Positions 22,050 through 30,991 of a DNA stretch of 64,000 bases are shown in pieces (position 1 is the stretch's first letter; each line of letters opens with the position of its first letter). The stretch spans positions 160,269-224,268 of the forward strand of contig CANMWJ010000006.1 in the NCBI GenBank assembly GCA_947501565.1, given 5' to 3'. Below the pieces are notes generated by a model. It saw only the letters and a list, made by a program, of their open reading frames with translations. It was not told the origin of the DNA and made no database searches. Position numbers and translations under genes: made by a program. Source of the stretch: an uncultured Marinobacterium sp. (GTDB lineage: Bacteria; Pseudomonadota; Gammaproteobacteria; Pseudomonadales; Balneatricaceae).

Positions 22050-23518
22050 GCACGCCACTCCTGCAGGCTCTCCAACACTATTTTTCTATCCAGAAACGGT
22101 AATCGCACGCCATTTACTTCCTGATAATCTTCATGGCCTTTTCCAGCCACCAGTACTACATCATTTTCGTTTGCGTTCAGCACCGCGCTGCGAATCGCTT
22201 CGGCGCGGTCTGCAAGCACACTCACATCGTTTCCATCGCCAGTGCCCTGCAGAATCATCGCAATGATCTGTTGTGGATCTTCGGTGCGAGGGTTATCGCT
22301 GGTTACAACTGTTTTATCCGCTAACTGCCGCGCAATTTTTCCCATCTCAGCACGTTTGCCCTGATCACGATCGCCACCGCAACCAAAGACGCAGACCAGA
22401 TCCCCTTCGGTATGCTGACGCGCCGCTTGCAACGCTTTTTCCAGTGCATCCGGTGTATGGGCATAATCAACAACTACCAATGGCTGGTTTTCCGCCCCCA
22501 GACACTCCATACGTCCGGGCACCGCTGTTAGCCCCGCCAAAAGGCTCTCTATCTGCTCCGCCGAATAATCCAGTGCGCCCAACACACCGGTAGTCAGCAT
22601 CAGGTTCCAAAGATTGAACTGCCCCACAACCTGAGTGTGGGCGCTGATCTCACCCCAAGGGGTTTGTAGCTGAGCTGTAAGGCCATTTTTTGTCAGCTTA
22701 ATGCCTGATGCCTGAATCGCCCCTTGCTGTTCACCAAAGGCGAAAACTTTTTGCTGTCCTTGCAAGCGCTCTGCCAGGACTGATCCAAATCTGTCGTCTA
22801 CACAAATCACTGCAGCTCTGAGCGGCCAATCGGTAAAGAGGCGCGCCTTGGCCTCACCGTAGGCGTCCATCGAGCCGTGGTAATCCAGGTGATCCCGGCT
22901 CAGATTGGTGAACGCTGCCACATCAAACTCAACACCACTCACACGGTGCTGATCCAACGCGTGGCTGGACACCTCCATCACCACTGTTTCTGCACCCTGG
23001 TCTAACAGATCAGCTAACAGCGCCTGCAGCCCGATTGCATCAGGCGTGGTATGGGTGGCGCTTTGCAGATCCTCTGGAAAACCATTGCCTACGGTACCAA
23101 TCACCGCGGTGCGTGACCCTGCAGCATTCAGCGCCTGCGCCAGAAAGTGGCTACAGGATGTTTTACCGTTGGTGCCGGTGATACCAATTATCCGTAACTG
23201 ACGACTCGGCTCACCGTAAAACCGGCTAGCGATCAGGCCCATCTGTTTGACCAGACCCTTTACAGGAATTACAGGTACGCGAAAGAGGTCAACATCCAGG
23301 TCTTCGCTACTATCAACCAATACCGCCGCAGCGCCTTTCTCTATTGCATCTGCGACAAAATCCGTTCCTTTAAAACGTCCACCCGCCCGCGCACAAAACA
23401 GATCTCCTGTCTGCACCAAACGGCTGTCCTGGCAGACACCGCTTACGGCAAGGTCCGCAAACTCGTTTGCCACAAGTTCCGGCAGCAGGGCGGCTAAACT
23501 ACATGTTGTCTTACTCAT
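22046..23518 (-). CDS. murE: UDP-MurNAc-dipeptide--meso-diaminopimelate ligase MurE
   Basis: Adds the third stem-peptide residue. The 490-residue protein has the ATP loop GITGTNGKTSCSHFLAQAL, TTPDAIGLQALLADLL, MEVSSHALDQHRV, and the DNPRTEDPQQI motif, which in MurE marks meso-diaminopimelate as substrate rather than lysine. The start overlaps ftsI by 4 nt. Confidence 0.97.
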   Translation of the reverse strand: MSKTTCSLAALLPELVANEFADLAVSGVCQDSRLVQTGDLFCARAGGRFKGTDFVADAIEKGAAAVLVDSSEDLDVDLFRVPVIPVKGLVKQMGLIASRFYGEPSRQLRIIGITGTNGKTSCSHFLAQALNAAGSRTAVIGTVGNGFPEDLQSATHTTPDAIGLQALLADLLDQGAETVVMEVSSHALDQHRVSGVEFDVAAFTNLSRDHLDYHGSMDAYGEAKARLFTDWPLRAAVICVDDRFGSVLAERLQGQQKVFAFGEQQGAIQASGIKLTKNGLTAQLQTPWGEISAHTQVVGQFNLWNLMLTTGVLGALDYSAEQIESLLAGLTAVPGRMECLGAENQPLVVVDYAHTPDALEKALQAARQHTEGDLVCVFGCGGDRDQGKRAEMGKIARQLADKTVVTSDNPRTEDPQQIIAMILQGTGDGNDVSVLADRAEAIRSAVLNANENDVVLVAGKGHEDYQEVNGVRLPFLDRKIVLESLQEWRA

Positions 23519-25221
23519 CGTTGTGCCACCTGCCCCTTAGGTTGCAGCAATGCATCTGGCGGCACATTGCGTAAGCGCAAAGTACCACCTACCGCACGGG
23601 AAAATACCGGCGCTGCGACCTCACCACCGTAATGCTCCTGCCCTTTCGGATTATCCACCATCACGACAGCGACCACTTCCGGGTTGGTTGCAGGCGCCAT
23701 CCCGGCAAATACGGAGATGTATTGATCTTCGATATATCCGCGATTGCCCACCTTGTGCACCGTACCGGTCTTACCCGCAACGCTGTAGCCCGGTATCGCC
23801 GCCTGGCGTCCGGTACCTTTAACACTGATCACCGTTTTCATCATTGCGCGTATCTGGCGTGCAACCCGTTCAGGCATAACGCGGTCGGCAGACAGTTTCG
23901 ACTCACCACGCAGCAAGCTGACCGGCATCATCACACCATTGTTCGCCAGCGGCAGATACGCTTGCGCCAACTGCAAAGGCGTCACCGCAAGTCCGTATCC
24001 ATATGACAGAATCGCGCGCTGTAGCACCTGCCCATCCCCAAGGAACGGCAAGCGCCCTGCTTGCTCACCCGGCAAGCCAATACCTGTGGCATGTCCAAGG
24101 CCAACGTTGTTAAACAGGTTATGCAGGCTACCTGGCTCCAAGCTCAACGCCAGTTTGGCCGTACCCACATTACTGGACTTGGTAATAATACCCGTCATAT
24201 CCAGCTCACCGTAATTGCGGTGATCCCTGATGGTCTTGGTTTTCACACGCATGTAGCCGGGCGCTGTATTTATGACACTGCGCACGCTATAACGCCCACT
24301 CATCAGGGCAGCAGAAACAGTCAACGGCTTAATGGTTGAGCCAGGCTCAAAGGTATCCGTTACCGCCCGGTTTCTGATCGAGTTTGAAACGCGCTCAGCC
24401 GGGTTATTCGGGTTATAAGCGGGGTAGTTGGCCATCGCCAGCAACTCACCACTTTTCGCATCCAGCATCACCAGTGAGGCTGAATCTGCCTTATGCGCCG
24501 TGACCGCCGCCTTCAGCTCACGGTAGGCCAGATACTGCAATCGCATATCGATGGTCAGCTGCAATGACTTACCATGCTGCGCAGGACTTTCCGAACGGAT
24601 ATGTTTCACCGTGCGGCCCAGCAGGTCTTTCAACACCAACTGTTTGCCCGGCTCAGCGCGCAATGCGCTATCAAACGCCAGCTCCAGCCCTTCCTGCCCC
24701 TGGCCATCCCGGTTGGTAAATCCAACCAGATGCCCTACAACCTCACCCGCCGGATAGAACCTTTTGTAATCTCGCTCAACGTGCAATCCCGGAATTTTCA
24801 GCGCACGAATTTTATCCGCCAGCGTCGGTTCTACCTGCCGCTTCAGATACATAAAACGGCGCGAACGTTTGTCCGAGATCTTCTTTACCAGGCGTTCACG
24901 GCTGGTTCCCAGATATCGTGCAGCTTTTCCGAGCGAGACGTGCTCCAGCTCAAACATTTTAGGGTCAGCCCATACAGTCGCCACCGGCGCACTTACCGCC
25001 AGCGGATCACCGTTGCGATCAGTAATCATACCCCGATGCGCAGGCACCTGAATCACACGTAAACTGCGCGCATCACCCTGTTTCTGCAGAAAATCCTGAT
25101 CTTCCACGTACAAGCTGACCAGCTTCGCACCAATCGCCAGGATGATGGCGGCAAGCAGCGCGAGCACCAGCCCGATGCGCCAACTCTTCCCTACCTGTAT
25201 CAGCTTCTGCTCTTCAGTCAT
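23515..25221 (-). CDS. ftsI: Septal peptidoglycan transpeptidase FtsI (PBP3)
   Basis: A class B penicillin-binding protein that crosslinks septal peptidoglycan with FtsW. It has a single N-terminal membrane helix (IGLVLALLAAIILAIGAKL), a pedestal domain (RGMITDRNGDPLAVS) and a transpeptidase domain with all three active-site motifs: STIK (in EPGSTIKPL), SSN (TKSSNVGTAK) and KTGT (VAGKTGTVHK). I prefer ATG 25221 (MTEEQKLIQ), which gives an 8-nt overlap with ftsL; an in-frame start at 25230 also exists. About 568 residues. Confidence 0.96.
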   Translation of the reverse strand: MTEEQKLIQVGKSWRIGLVLALLAAIILAIGAKLVSLYVEDQDFLQKQGDARSLRVIQVPAHRGMITDRNGDPLAVSAPVATVWADPKMFELEHVSLGKAARYLGTSRERLVKKISDKRSRRFMYLKRQVEPTLADKIRALKIPGLHVERDYKRFYPAGEVVGHLVGFTNRDGQGQEGLELAFDSALRAEPGKQLVLKDLLGRTVKHIRSESPAQHGKSLQLTIDMRLQYLAYRELKAAVTAHKADSASLVMLDAKSGELLAMANYPAYNPNNPAERVSNSIRNRAVTDTFEPGSTIKPLTVSAALMSGRYSVRSVINTAPGYMRVKTKTIRDHRNYGELDMTGIITKSSNVGTAKLALSLEPGSLHNLFNNVGLGHATGIGLPGEQAGRLPFLGDGQVLQRAILSYGYGLAVTPLQLAQAYLPLANNGVMMPVSLLRGESKLSADRVMPERVARQIRAMMKTVISVKGTGRQAAIPGYSVAGKTGTVHKVGNRGYIEDQYISVFAGMAPATNPEVVAVVMVDNPKGQEHYGGEVAAPVFSRAVGGTLRLRNVPPDALLQPKGQVAQR

Positions 25222-25561
25222 GACGCACAAACTCGATCGTTTCCTGCTCAGGCACTTTCATATCCAGTTTCTTTACCGCCAGAGATTCCACACGGTTGTT
25301 GGCCGCCCAGGTCCCCTGTTCCAAAAGCAACTGTCCCCACTCCACCTGCAGATCATCATGCTGGCGAACCAGCACCTGATGCTGATGAAAGTACTTCCGG
25401 TAATCGTGTGCAGACACAATCACCAACAGTGATGATGTCACCACCAGCATCGTCATCAACACCAACGCCAAGGCTGGCTTAACCAACTCCTCGGCACGGT
25501 AGAGCCGGGTTAATTCCGTCTCGTCACGTCTTTGCGCCTGCCACCACGCAATGAAACGCAT
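25214..25561 (-). CDS. ftsL: Cell division protein FtsL
   Basis: A small bitopic divisome protein of 115 residues. It has a short cytoplasmic N-terminus, one membrane helix (ALALVLMTMLVVTSSLLVIV) and a periplasmic heptad-rich region (YRKYFHQHQVLVRQHDDLQVEW) expected to form the FtsL-FtsB coiled coil. Sequence conservation in this family is low, so the call rests mainly on topology and on its place between rsmH (1-nt overlap, TGATG) and ftsI. Confidence 0.92.
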   Translation of the reverse strand: MRFIAWWQAQRRDETELTRLYRAEELVKPALALVLMTMLVVTSSLLVIVSAHDYRKYFHQHQVLVRQHDDLQVEWGQLLLEQGTWAANNRVESLAVKKLDMKVPEQETIEFVRHD

Positions 25562-26499
25562 CAGGCCACCTTAATGGCTGAGCGCATCACGGCACTGCGT
25601 GCACGCGGATTATCCGACACCTCCCTCTTCCCGGCCTTCACTGCCTTCCCGGCATTTTTCAATCGCTGCTGCAACATATCCTGTGTCACCGGGATACCCG
25701 GTGGCAGGTGTTCATCACCCTTCACATGTTTACGAATGAAGCGTTTTACAATGCGATCCTCCAGCGAGTGGAAACTAATCACCACCAAACGCCCACCGAT
25801 CGCGAGCACGTCCAACGCCTGATCCAGGCAACGCTCCAGGTCTTCCAACTCTTTATTGATAAAAATACGGATAGCCTGAAACGCGCGAGTCGCGGGATGT
25901 TTACCCTTCTCCCAAGCGGGGTTTGCCTCGGAGATAATCTTTGCCAGCTGAGCGGTGGTCGTGATCGGCGTTTCCTCACGCGTCTCTACAATCGCTCTGG
26001 CCATACGGCGGGAGAAACGTTCTTCGCCGTACAGATAGATCACGTCGGCGATCTCTTTCTCATCTGCCCGGGCGATCCACTCTGCTGCGCTTTCTCCAAC
26101 CCCCGGGTTCATTCGCATATCCAGCGGGCCGTCCTGCAGGAAACTGAAACCACGCTCGGGATCATCCAGCTGAGGCGAAGATACCCCCAGATCCAGCAGC
26201 ACGCCGTCGACTTTGCCCATGAAACCCGCTTCAGTCACAAAGCGTTCCATCTCAGCGAAACTGCCATGTGCAATAGAAAAGCGAGGTTCATTTTCGAACC
26301 TCGTATGCGCGTGCGCGATCGCCTGGGGGTCTTTGTCGATCCCCATCACCTGCCCCTTATCGGACAGCTGCTCAAGAATCAGCGCAGTGTGACCACCCCG
26401 GCCAAAAGTGCCGTCCACATAGAAGCCGTCCGGGTTTTGCACCAAGGACTCAATCGCCTCGTTCAGCAGCACTGTTATATGTTTAAATTCCTGCGCCAT
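25561..26499 (-). CDS. rsmH: 16S rRNA (cytosine-1402 N4) methyltransferase RsmH (MraW)
   Basis: A SAM-dependent methyltransferase that modifies C1402 in the ribosomal P site together with RsmI, which is also in this window. The 312-residue product starts with [13 protein letters not shown], followed by the SAM motif [41 protein letters not shown] and [12 protein letters not shown]. It lies 21 nt after mraZ and overlaps ftsL by one base. Confidence 0.97.
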   Translation of the reverse strand: MAQEFKHITVLLNEAIESLVQNPDGFYVDGTFGRGGHTALILEQLSDKGQVMGIDKDPQAIAHAHTRFENEPRFSIAHGSFAEMERFVTEAGFMGKVDGVLLDLGVSSPQLDDPERGFSFLQDGPLDMRMNPGVGESAAEWIARADEKEIADVIYLYGEERFSRRMARAIVETREETPITTTAQLAKIISEANPAWEKGKHPATRAFQAIRIFINKELEDLERCLDQALDVLAIGGRLVVISFHSLEDRIVKRFIRKHVKGDEHLPPGIPVTQDMLQQRLKNAGKAVKAGKREVSDNPRARSAVMRSAIKVA

Positions 26500-26520
26500 T
26501 CTTTCTTATCCAAACCTGCT

Positions 26521-26976
26521 TTAAAGTGACAAGCTCTGCATCTCATCTGGCAGTTCATTGCCACCATCTACTTCTTGCAGATACTCATCCCGGGTATCCA
26601 ACCACTGCTCTTCACTCCAGATCTCAAACTTCCGCCCCTGCCCCAGCAACACGACACGCTTTTCCAGCATGGCGTATTCTCGCAGCGGCGCGGGCAACAA
26701 TAAACGCCCGTTTGAATCCATATCCAGATCAGTCGCGTGACCAATCAGCAACCGCTGAATGCGTCGCGCAGCAGGATTAAAACTGGGTAAGGCTTCGATT
26801 TTGGCCTGAATCTCTTCCCATTCCGGAAGTGGGTAAAGCAGCAAACAACGTGCCTCTGTGTCGATCGTCGCAACCAAACTGCCATCACAACACCCCGTGA
26901 TCTGCTCACGGTAGCGTGCCGGGATCGCCATGCGCCCCTTAGCATCAAGGTTGATTGGATTTACGCCACGAAACAT
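26521..26976 (-). CDS. mraZ: Transcriptional regulator MraZ
   Basis: The first gene of the division and cell wall cluster and a DNA-binding repressor of its own operon in E. coli. The 151-residue protein contains two AbrB-like/SpoVT-type repeats with the conserved DAKGRMAIPARYR (N-terminal) and DSNGRLLLPAPLR (C-terminal) segments. The ATG follows a GGAAGG-type ribosome site. Its three predicted binding boxes lie between the promoter and this start codon. Confidence 0.96.
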   Translation of the reverse strand: MFRGVNPINLDAKGRMAIPARYREQITGCCDGSLVATIDTEARCLLLYPLPEWEEIQAKIEALPSFNPAARRIQRLLIGHATDLDMDSNGRLLLPAPLREYAMLEKRVVLLGQGRKFEIWSEEQWLDTRDEYLQEVDGGNELPDEMQSLSL

Positions 26977-27014
26977 TGTTCTCCACAGCCTTCCTTAATC
27001 AGGCGCCAGATTTT

Positions 27015-27039
27015 CCCACATTTACCCACAATACCCCAC
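27015..27039 (-). promoter_or_regulatory. Three tandem MraZ-binding boxes
   Basis: Read on the - strand, GTGGG occurs three times with exactly 10-nt periodicity (27035-27039, 27025-27029, 27015-27019), separated by ATATT-like 5-nt spacers. MraZ of E. coli binds TGGGN repeats separated by 5 nt upstream of mraZ, so this is a near-ideal operator. The boxes sit immediately downstream of the predicted transcription start. Confidence 0.88.
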
Positions 27040-27047
27040 TACACAAC

Positions 27048-27076
27048 ACTATAGAAATTAACCCAACCAAATGCAA
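27048..27076 (-). promoter_or_regulatory. Predicted sigma70 promoter of the mraZ-ftsZ cluster
   Basis: On the - strand TTGCAT (-35, 27076-27071) is 17 nt from TATAGT (-10, 27053-27048). The predicted start point, near 27041, falls just before the first MraZ box, so bound MraZ would overlap the initially transcribed region. Confidence 0.75.
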
Positions 27077-27429
27077 GGTAACTACCGGCGTGAAACCCGC
27101 GTAAAATCAGGCAATTATTAGAATGTTTAATAGTGGAGGAGCCCCTTCACAGGCCTCATTTTTTGAAGCCTTTGAAAACAAAGGGAATAACAGTTTGATT
27201 CACATTGATGGGCGTACAACCGACAGGAAACAACAAAGATAAAATTTGAGAAACACTGCTTAGCGGTCAACTTCAGGCGATAAATTGTACCAGTTTACGT
27301 ACCAACACACACTGAATCGACTCGCCCAAACCAATCGCTCAATTGAGCACAATAAAATAGGAATTTTTCCTATATCTACACCCGCAAACCTGGACTACCT
27401 TTCCTGACACAGCAGCAAACGCGCCAGAG
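27077..27429. other. Gene-free AT-rich intergenic stretch
   Basis: No convincing coding frame was seen. The one notable structure is a 7-bp inverted repeat, ATAGGAA-TTT-TTCCTAT, at 27357-27373. T- and A-rich runs suggest promoter DNA for the flanking small gene, but no box pair stood out. Confidence 0.4.
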
Positions 27430-27481
27430 CATCTCCCCCCCTCGCCGCCAGTACACTTTTAAGCAACGAGGGGGGGAGATG
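27430..27481. repeat. Perfect 15-bp GC-rich inverted repeat (large hairpin)
   Basis: CATCTCCCCCCCTCG (27430-27444) and its exact reverse complement CGAGGGGGGGAGATG (27467-27481) flank a 22-nt loop. Each arm holds a run of seven C or G. No T-tract follows on either side, so it is not an ordinary intrinsic terminator. It ends 23 nt before the first and 65 nt before the second possible start of the small CxxC gene, so it would be in the 5' UTR if transcription starts upstream. Confidence 0.85.
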
Positions 27482-27545
27482 AAGTACTCGGAGTGAGGAT
27501 GCGATGCCGCACACCAACCCCGTATACGACTGGAGATGTTTTCTC

Positions 27546-27764
27546 ATGGAGAAGGAACCGGAGTACTGTACCTACTGCCGCTCAATTACTGCCCAAGAGG
27601 TACATTCACCCTCGCTTAGCAAAGCCGGCCAGGTCGGTAGACATACCATCTATACATGCGATACGTGCGGCCTGATTCTGTGCCTGAACGTCACCGACGG
27701 CCGGGAAATCATAAAAGAGGACGACGCGTCCAAAGATGTGATTGCCGGAGTGGAGTTCGCCTGA
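27546..27764 (+). CDS. Small protein with two CxxC pairs, function unknown
   Basis: A 72-residue protein if started at ATG 27546 (MEKEPEYCTYC). An in-frame ATG at 27504 would add 14 residues (MPHTNPVYDWRCFL). Both starts have a purine-rich site upstream; GGAG at about 12 nt favours 27546 and GTGAGG at 5 nt favours 27504. Two knuckles, CTYC and CDTC, 28 residues apart resemble a zinc ribbon, and the tail is acidic (KEDDASKD). I do not recognise the family. It lies alone between the divergent mraZ promoter and convergent rnpB, behind the 15-bp inverted repeat. Confidence 0.65.
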   Translation: MEKEPEYCTYCRSITAQEVHSPSLSKAGQVGRHTIYTCDTCGLILCLNVTDGREIIKEDDASKDVIAGVEFA

Positions 27765-27803
27765 ACCGGCGATCCGGAAATAACAGTGACACCAAAAGAA
27801 GAG

Positions 27804-28166
27804 ATCTGAGAAGCCCGCCGATAAGCCGGGTTTTGTCGTGGACAGTCATTCATCTAGGGTGTACGTCGCCATACACCTCGAGCGACCTACCCGAATCCGG
27901 TATGGGCCATACCTTAAGGATTCCTATTTGGTCTTGCTCCGAGTGGGGTTTACCATCGCCGTGGAGTGTTGCCACCCACGCGGTGAGCTCTTACCTCACC
28001 ATTTCAACCTTACCGGTATCCGAAGATACTTAGGCGGTATACTTTCTGCTGCACTTTCCGTCGACTTTCGCCGCCCAGACGTTATCTGGCACTCTGCCCT
28101 ATGGAGCCCGGACTTTCCTCCCCTTCGCCAAAGCGAAGCAGCGACTGTCTGGCGGACTTCTCAGGC
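27804..28166 (-). ncRNA. rnpB: RNase P RNA (class A)
   Basis: The catalytic RNA that matures tRNA 5' ends. Read on the - strand it shows the conserved blocks GAGGAAAGTCCGGGCTCC, AGGGCAGAGTGCCAG, GGTAAGAGCTCACCG, CAAATAGGA and, at the 3' end, AGATGAATGACTGTCCACGA, ending with CCCGGCTTATCGG. Helix P1 pairs CTGAGAAGTCCGCC (28164-28151) with GGCGGGCTTCTCAG (27819-27806). Ends are estimated from P1 and the promoter. The length of about 360 nt is normal. Confidence 0.95.
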
Positions 28167-28170
28167 GCAG

Positions 28171-28199
28171 AGGATACGCGCTTCGACCCGACATTTCCA
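28171..28199 (-). promoter_or_regulatory. Predicted rnpB promoter
   Basis: On the - strand TGGAAA (28199-28194) is 17 nt from TATCCT (28176-28171). The expected start point 6-7 nt downstream coincides with the 5' edge of helix P1, which supports both calls. Confidence 0.6.
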
Positions 28200-28270
28200 G
28201 CCTGAAGAAGCGCTATAGTACCACCTGATCAATTAGCAATCAGACGCAACCAACTCCCACCCGCAAAGAG

Positions 28271-28279
28271 TTATCCACA
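28271..28279 (+). promoter_or_regulatory. Single consensus DnaA box
   Basis: TTATCCACA matches the strong DnaA box consensus exactly. It is isolated between rnpB and rsmI with no second box nearby, so it is not an origin. It may be chance or a local DnaA-binding site. Confidence 0.4.
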
Positions 28280-28284
28280 ACGCT

Positions 28285-29124
28285 TTATTCACCGCGCTCC
28301 AGCGCAAGCTTATAGAGAAGATTCTTTTTAACTCCGGTAATCTTTGAAGCCAGTGCAGCAGCCTGCTTCACTGGCAGTTCTGCCAGCAAGATATCCAGCA
28401 CCTCTTCTGTCTTAGCATCCAGAGCCCCCTCGTCCTTTTTAGGGCGCCCCTGCACCAGCAGTACAAACTCACCTTTCTGCTGATTATGGTCGGCCGCCAT
28501 CCATTCAACGAGTTCCGCTAGCGGTGCCGACTTGATAGTCTCAAAGGTCTTGGTGAGTTCACGCGCAACCGCAGCCACACGCTCTCCACCGAAGCTCTCC
28601 GCCATATCTTTAAGTGATTCCAGAACACGATGGGGGGATTCATAAAAGATGAGCGTGCGCGATTCATCCGCAAGCGCCGAATAACACTGCAAACGTGCAT
28701 TACGCTTCGGCGGCGGGAATCCCTCAAAGGAGAAACGATCAGATGGCAATCCAGCCGCACTCAACGCAGTCACAAACGCAGCACATCCGGGAACCGGCAC
28801 CACCTTGTATCCCGCCTCTCGCACGGCGCGAACCACCACAAATCCCGGGTCAGAGATCAGAGGTGTACCCGCATCTGAAATCAGGGCAATACTCTTCCCC
28901 TCCTCCAGCATCGCCAGCACGGTTTCAATTCGTTGCCGCTCATTGTGCTCATGGACTGATATCAGGCGCGTATTAATGTTAAAGTGCGCCAATAAACGTG
29001 CACTGTGCCGCGTATCTTCCGCCGCAATAACCTCGACACTCTGCAGAACATCGATCGCACGCTGCGACAGATCCTGCAGATTGCCAATAGGGGTCGCTAC
29101 GACAAACAGTGCAGATTCAGACAT
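28285..29124 (-). CDS. rsmI: 16S rRNA (cytidine-1402 2'-O) methyltransferase RsmI
   Basis: Methylates the ribose of C1402, the same nucleotide RsmH modifies on the base. The 279-residue tetrapyrrole-methylase-fold protein has VVATPIGNLQDLSQRA, AAEDTRHSARLL, HEHNE, ISDAGTPLISDPGFVVV and GLPSDRFSFEGFPPPK, all typical of the family. It is divergent from lpoA with only 38 nt between start codons, the usual gammaproteobacterial arrangement. Confidence 0.97.
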   Translation of the reverse strand: MSESALFVVATPIGNLQDLSQRAIDVLQSVEVIAAEDTRHSARLLAHFNINTRLISVHEHNERQRIETVLAMLEEGKSIALISDAGTPLISDPGFVVVRAVREAGYKVVPVPGCAAFVTALSAAGLPSDRFSFEGFPPPKRNARLQCYSALADESRTLIFYESPHRVLESLKDMAESFGGERVAAVARELTKTFETIKSAPLAELVEWMAADHNQQKGEFVLLVQGRPKKDEGALDAKTEEVLDILLAELPVKQAAALASKITGVKKNLLYKLALERGE

Positions 29125-29162
29125 CTCTCAAATTCCATCCTAAAAATCGGGGTGAGAAGTAT

Positions 29163-30980
29163 ATGACGATTCAATGGCGCCTGTCTTTGGCCGCAGGCAT
29201 TCTAGGAACAATTCTGGCAGGCTGTAGTCCGGCCCCTGTGCAGCCGGTTCAACAACCGGTCGATCGCGCTCAGCAAGCGCGTATCGAGATTGAAAAGCTA
29301 CTCAATCAGGCGGAGCAAGCTCCCCCTATTCAAGCTGCCCAATTTAAAGTACAAGCCGCCAACATACTGCTGCGCATGGGACGCGAAGACGCCGCATACT
29401 CAATACTGAGCGATGTAGACCTTGCCTTTCTGCCACCATCACTGCGCTACGAAATCGCCCAGATCCGTGCCCGTTCAGCCCTTGATGAGCAGGACCCGGC
29501 GTTAGCACTGCGCTACCTTGAGATTCCGACAGGTCCAGATGGTGCGCCCTCGCTGGAGCAAGCCACACGTATAAGTGAACTGCGTGCTGAAGCCTTCCGC
29601 CTGCAGAACGACCCAACCAACGAAGCGCTAGAGCTGATAGAACTCAGCCGACAGAGTTACGATGATGAACAGCGCCAGCTGCTGCACAATCAAACTTGGC
29701 TTGCACTCAACAAACTATCACTCAACCAGCTGGCCGATCTCAGCCGAGAAACGGGCAACACCTACTATGAACAGGGATGGTTTGAGCTGGCATTAATCTA
29801 TAAGCAACGCATGCGCCTGGATGCACGCAACGAAGCCATCAATGAGTGGAATGTACTCTGGGAATCCCACCCGGCTCGACTACTGCCACCAATCACCGAA
29901 ACCGCTGTAAGCGCAGATCCGATCAATGCACAGCGCGTTGCTGTCCTGCTGCCAATGCAGGGAAAACTGGCAAAAGCAGGCGCAGCTATTCGCGAAGGTC
30001 TTCTGGCGGCTTACTTCGACCATCGCAGCAATGGTAAAAGCGTACCTGAACTTCAGTTCCTCGATTCAACCCAGGTAGATCAGCCTGAGGCGCTTCGGGC
30101 ACTGATCACCGAGCGCAACATTGATGTCGTGATCGGCCCCCTGGCTAAAAACTATGTCCAGGCACTCAACAGCAGTGAAGCCATGCCAGTACCGGTACTG
30201 GCGCTGAACTACGATCAGGATGCCAGCCTGAATCAGATCTTCCAGTTCGGTCTCGCCGCAGAGGATGAAGCACGACAAGCTGCTCGCCAGGCGTGGAATG
30301 ATGGACACCGCATTGTTCTCGCGCTGGTCCCACAAACCAGCTGGGGCACCCGCGTTCGCAGAGCATTTGCCGAAGAGTTTGAAGGACTGGGCGGCAGACT
30401 GGCCGATAGTGGCCGCTTTGATAAGCAGGAGAATTTCTCGCAGGATATCAGCACACTGCTTGCTACCGATAAGAGCAAGGAACGCGCTAAGCAGGTGTTC
30501 CGCATGAGCAATCAGAAAATCAAGTTTGAGGAGCGCCGCCGCAAGGATGTGGATGCAATCTTCCTGAGTGCTCTGCCTGGCGACGCCCGCCAGATTAAAC
30601 CAATTCTTGCCTTCCACTATGCTGGTGACCTGCCGGTCTACGCGACATCTCACGTTTACGCGGGCAATGCTGACGCAAAACGCGATCGCGACCTGAACGG
30701 GATCAACTTTGTGGATATTCCATGGACCTTATCCCCAGCCTCCAGCACCAAGCGCTTTATCAGCCAGAAACGCGAGGACACCGACACCCGCTTCGGTCGT
30801 CTCTATGCACTGGGCGCAGATGCTTTCCAGATCTTCCCTTATCTGTACCAGCTATCCGCAAGCGAAGGCGCTGCCATTGAAGGCGAAACCGGCTCGTTAA
30901 GCATCGACGAAAACAAACGCGTCGTTCGCAACCTGAAATGGGCACGCTTCCGCAAAGGGAATCCCGCCCTACTGAATTAG
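29163..30980 (+). CDS. lpoA: Penicillin-binding protein activator lipoprotein LpoA
   Basis: An outer-membrane lipoprotein that activates PBP1A in E. coli. The 605-residue product has a type II signal peptide ending in lipobox LAGC (Cys near residue 20), an N-terminal TPR-like helical domain (about 30-250) and a C-terminal domain resembling periplasmic amino-acid binding proteins (from VAVLLPMQGKLAKAGAAIREG). ATG 29163 is chosen because it gives the signal peptide directly and has GGTGAG upstream; the in-frame start at 29109 would bury the signal. It is followed by yraN, diaA and dolP, the conserved neighbourhood. Confidence 0.94.
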   Translation: MTIQWRLSLAAGILGTILAGCSPAPVQPVQQPVDRAQQARIEIEKLLNQAEQAPPIQAAQFKVQAANILLRMGREDAAYSILSDVDLAFLPPSLRYEIAQIRARSALDEQDPALALRYLEIPTGPDGAPSLEQATRISELRAEAFRLQNDPTNEALELIELSRQSYDDEQRQLLHNQTWLALNKLSLNQLADLSRETGNTYYEQGWFELALIYKQRMRLDARNEAINEWNVLWESHPARLLPPITETAVSADPINAQRVAVLLPMQGKLAKAGAAIREGLLAAYFDHRSNGKSVPELQFLDSTQVDQPEALRALITERNIDVVIGPLAKNYVQALNSSEAMPVPVLALNYDQDASLNQIFQFGLAAEDEARQAARQAWNDGHRIVLALVPQTSWGTRVRRAFAEEFEGLGGRLADSGRFDKQENFSQDISTLLATDKSKERAKQVFRMSNQKIKFEERRRKDVDAIFLSALPGDARQIKPILAFHYAGDLPVYATSHVYAGNADAKRDRDLNGINFVDIPWTLSPASSTKRFISQKREDTDTRFGRLYALGADAFQIFPYLYQLSASEGAAIEGETGSLSIDENKRVVRNLKWARFRKGNPALLN

Positions 30981-30991
30981 GATATATACGC

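Noticed and set aside
27656..28218. Protein-coding frames over rnpB
   Set aside because: The region has the conserved RNase P RNA blocks and pairing on the - strand; frames there are incidental.
30938..30991. Earlier yraN start at 30938
   Set aside because: It lies inside lpoA and gives residues unrelated to the family; ATG 30992 matches the conserved N-terminus.
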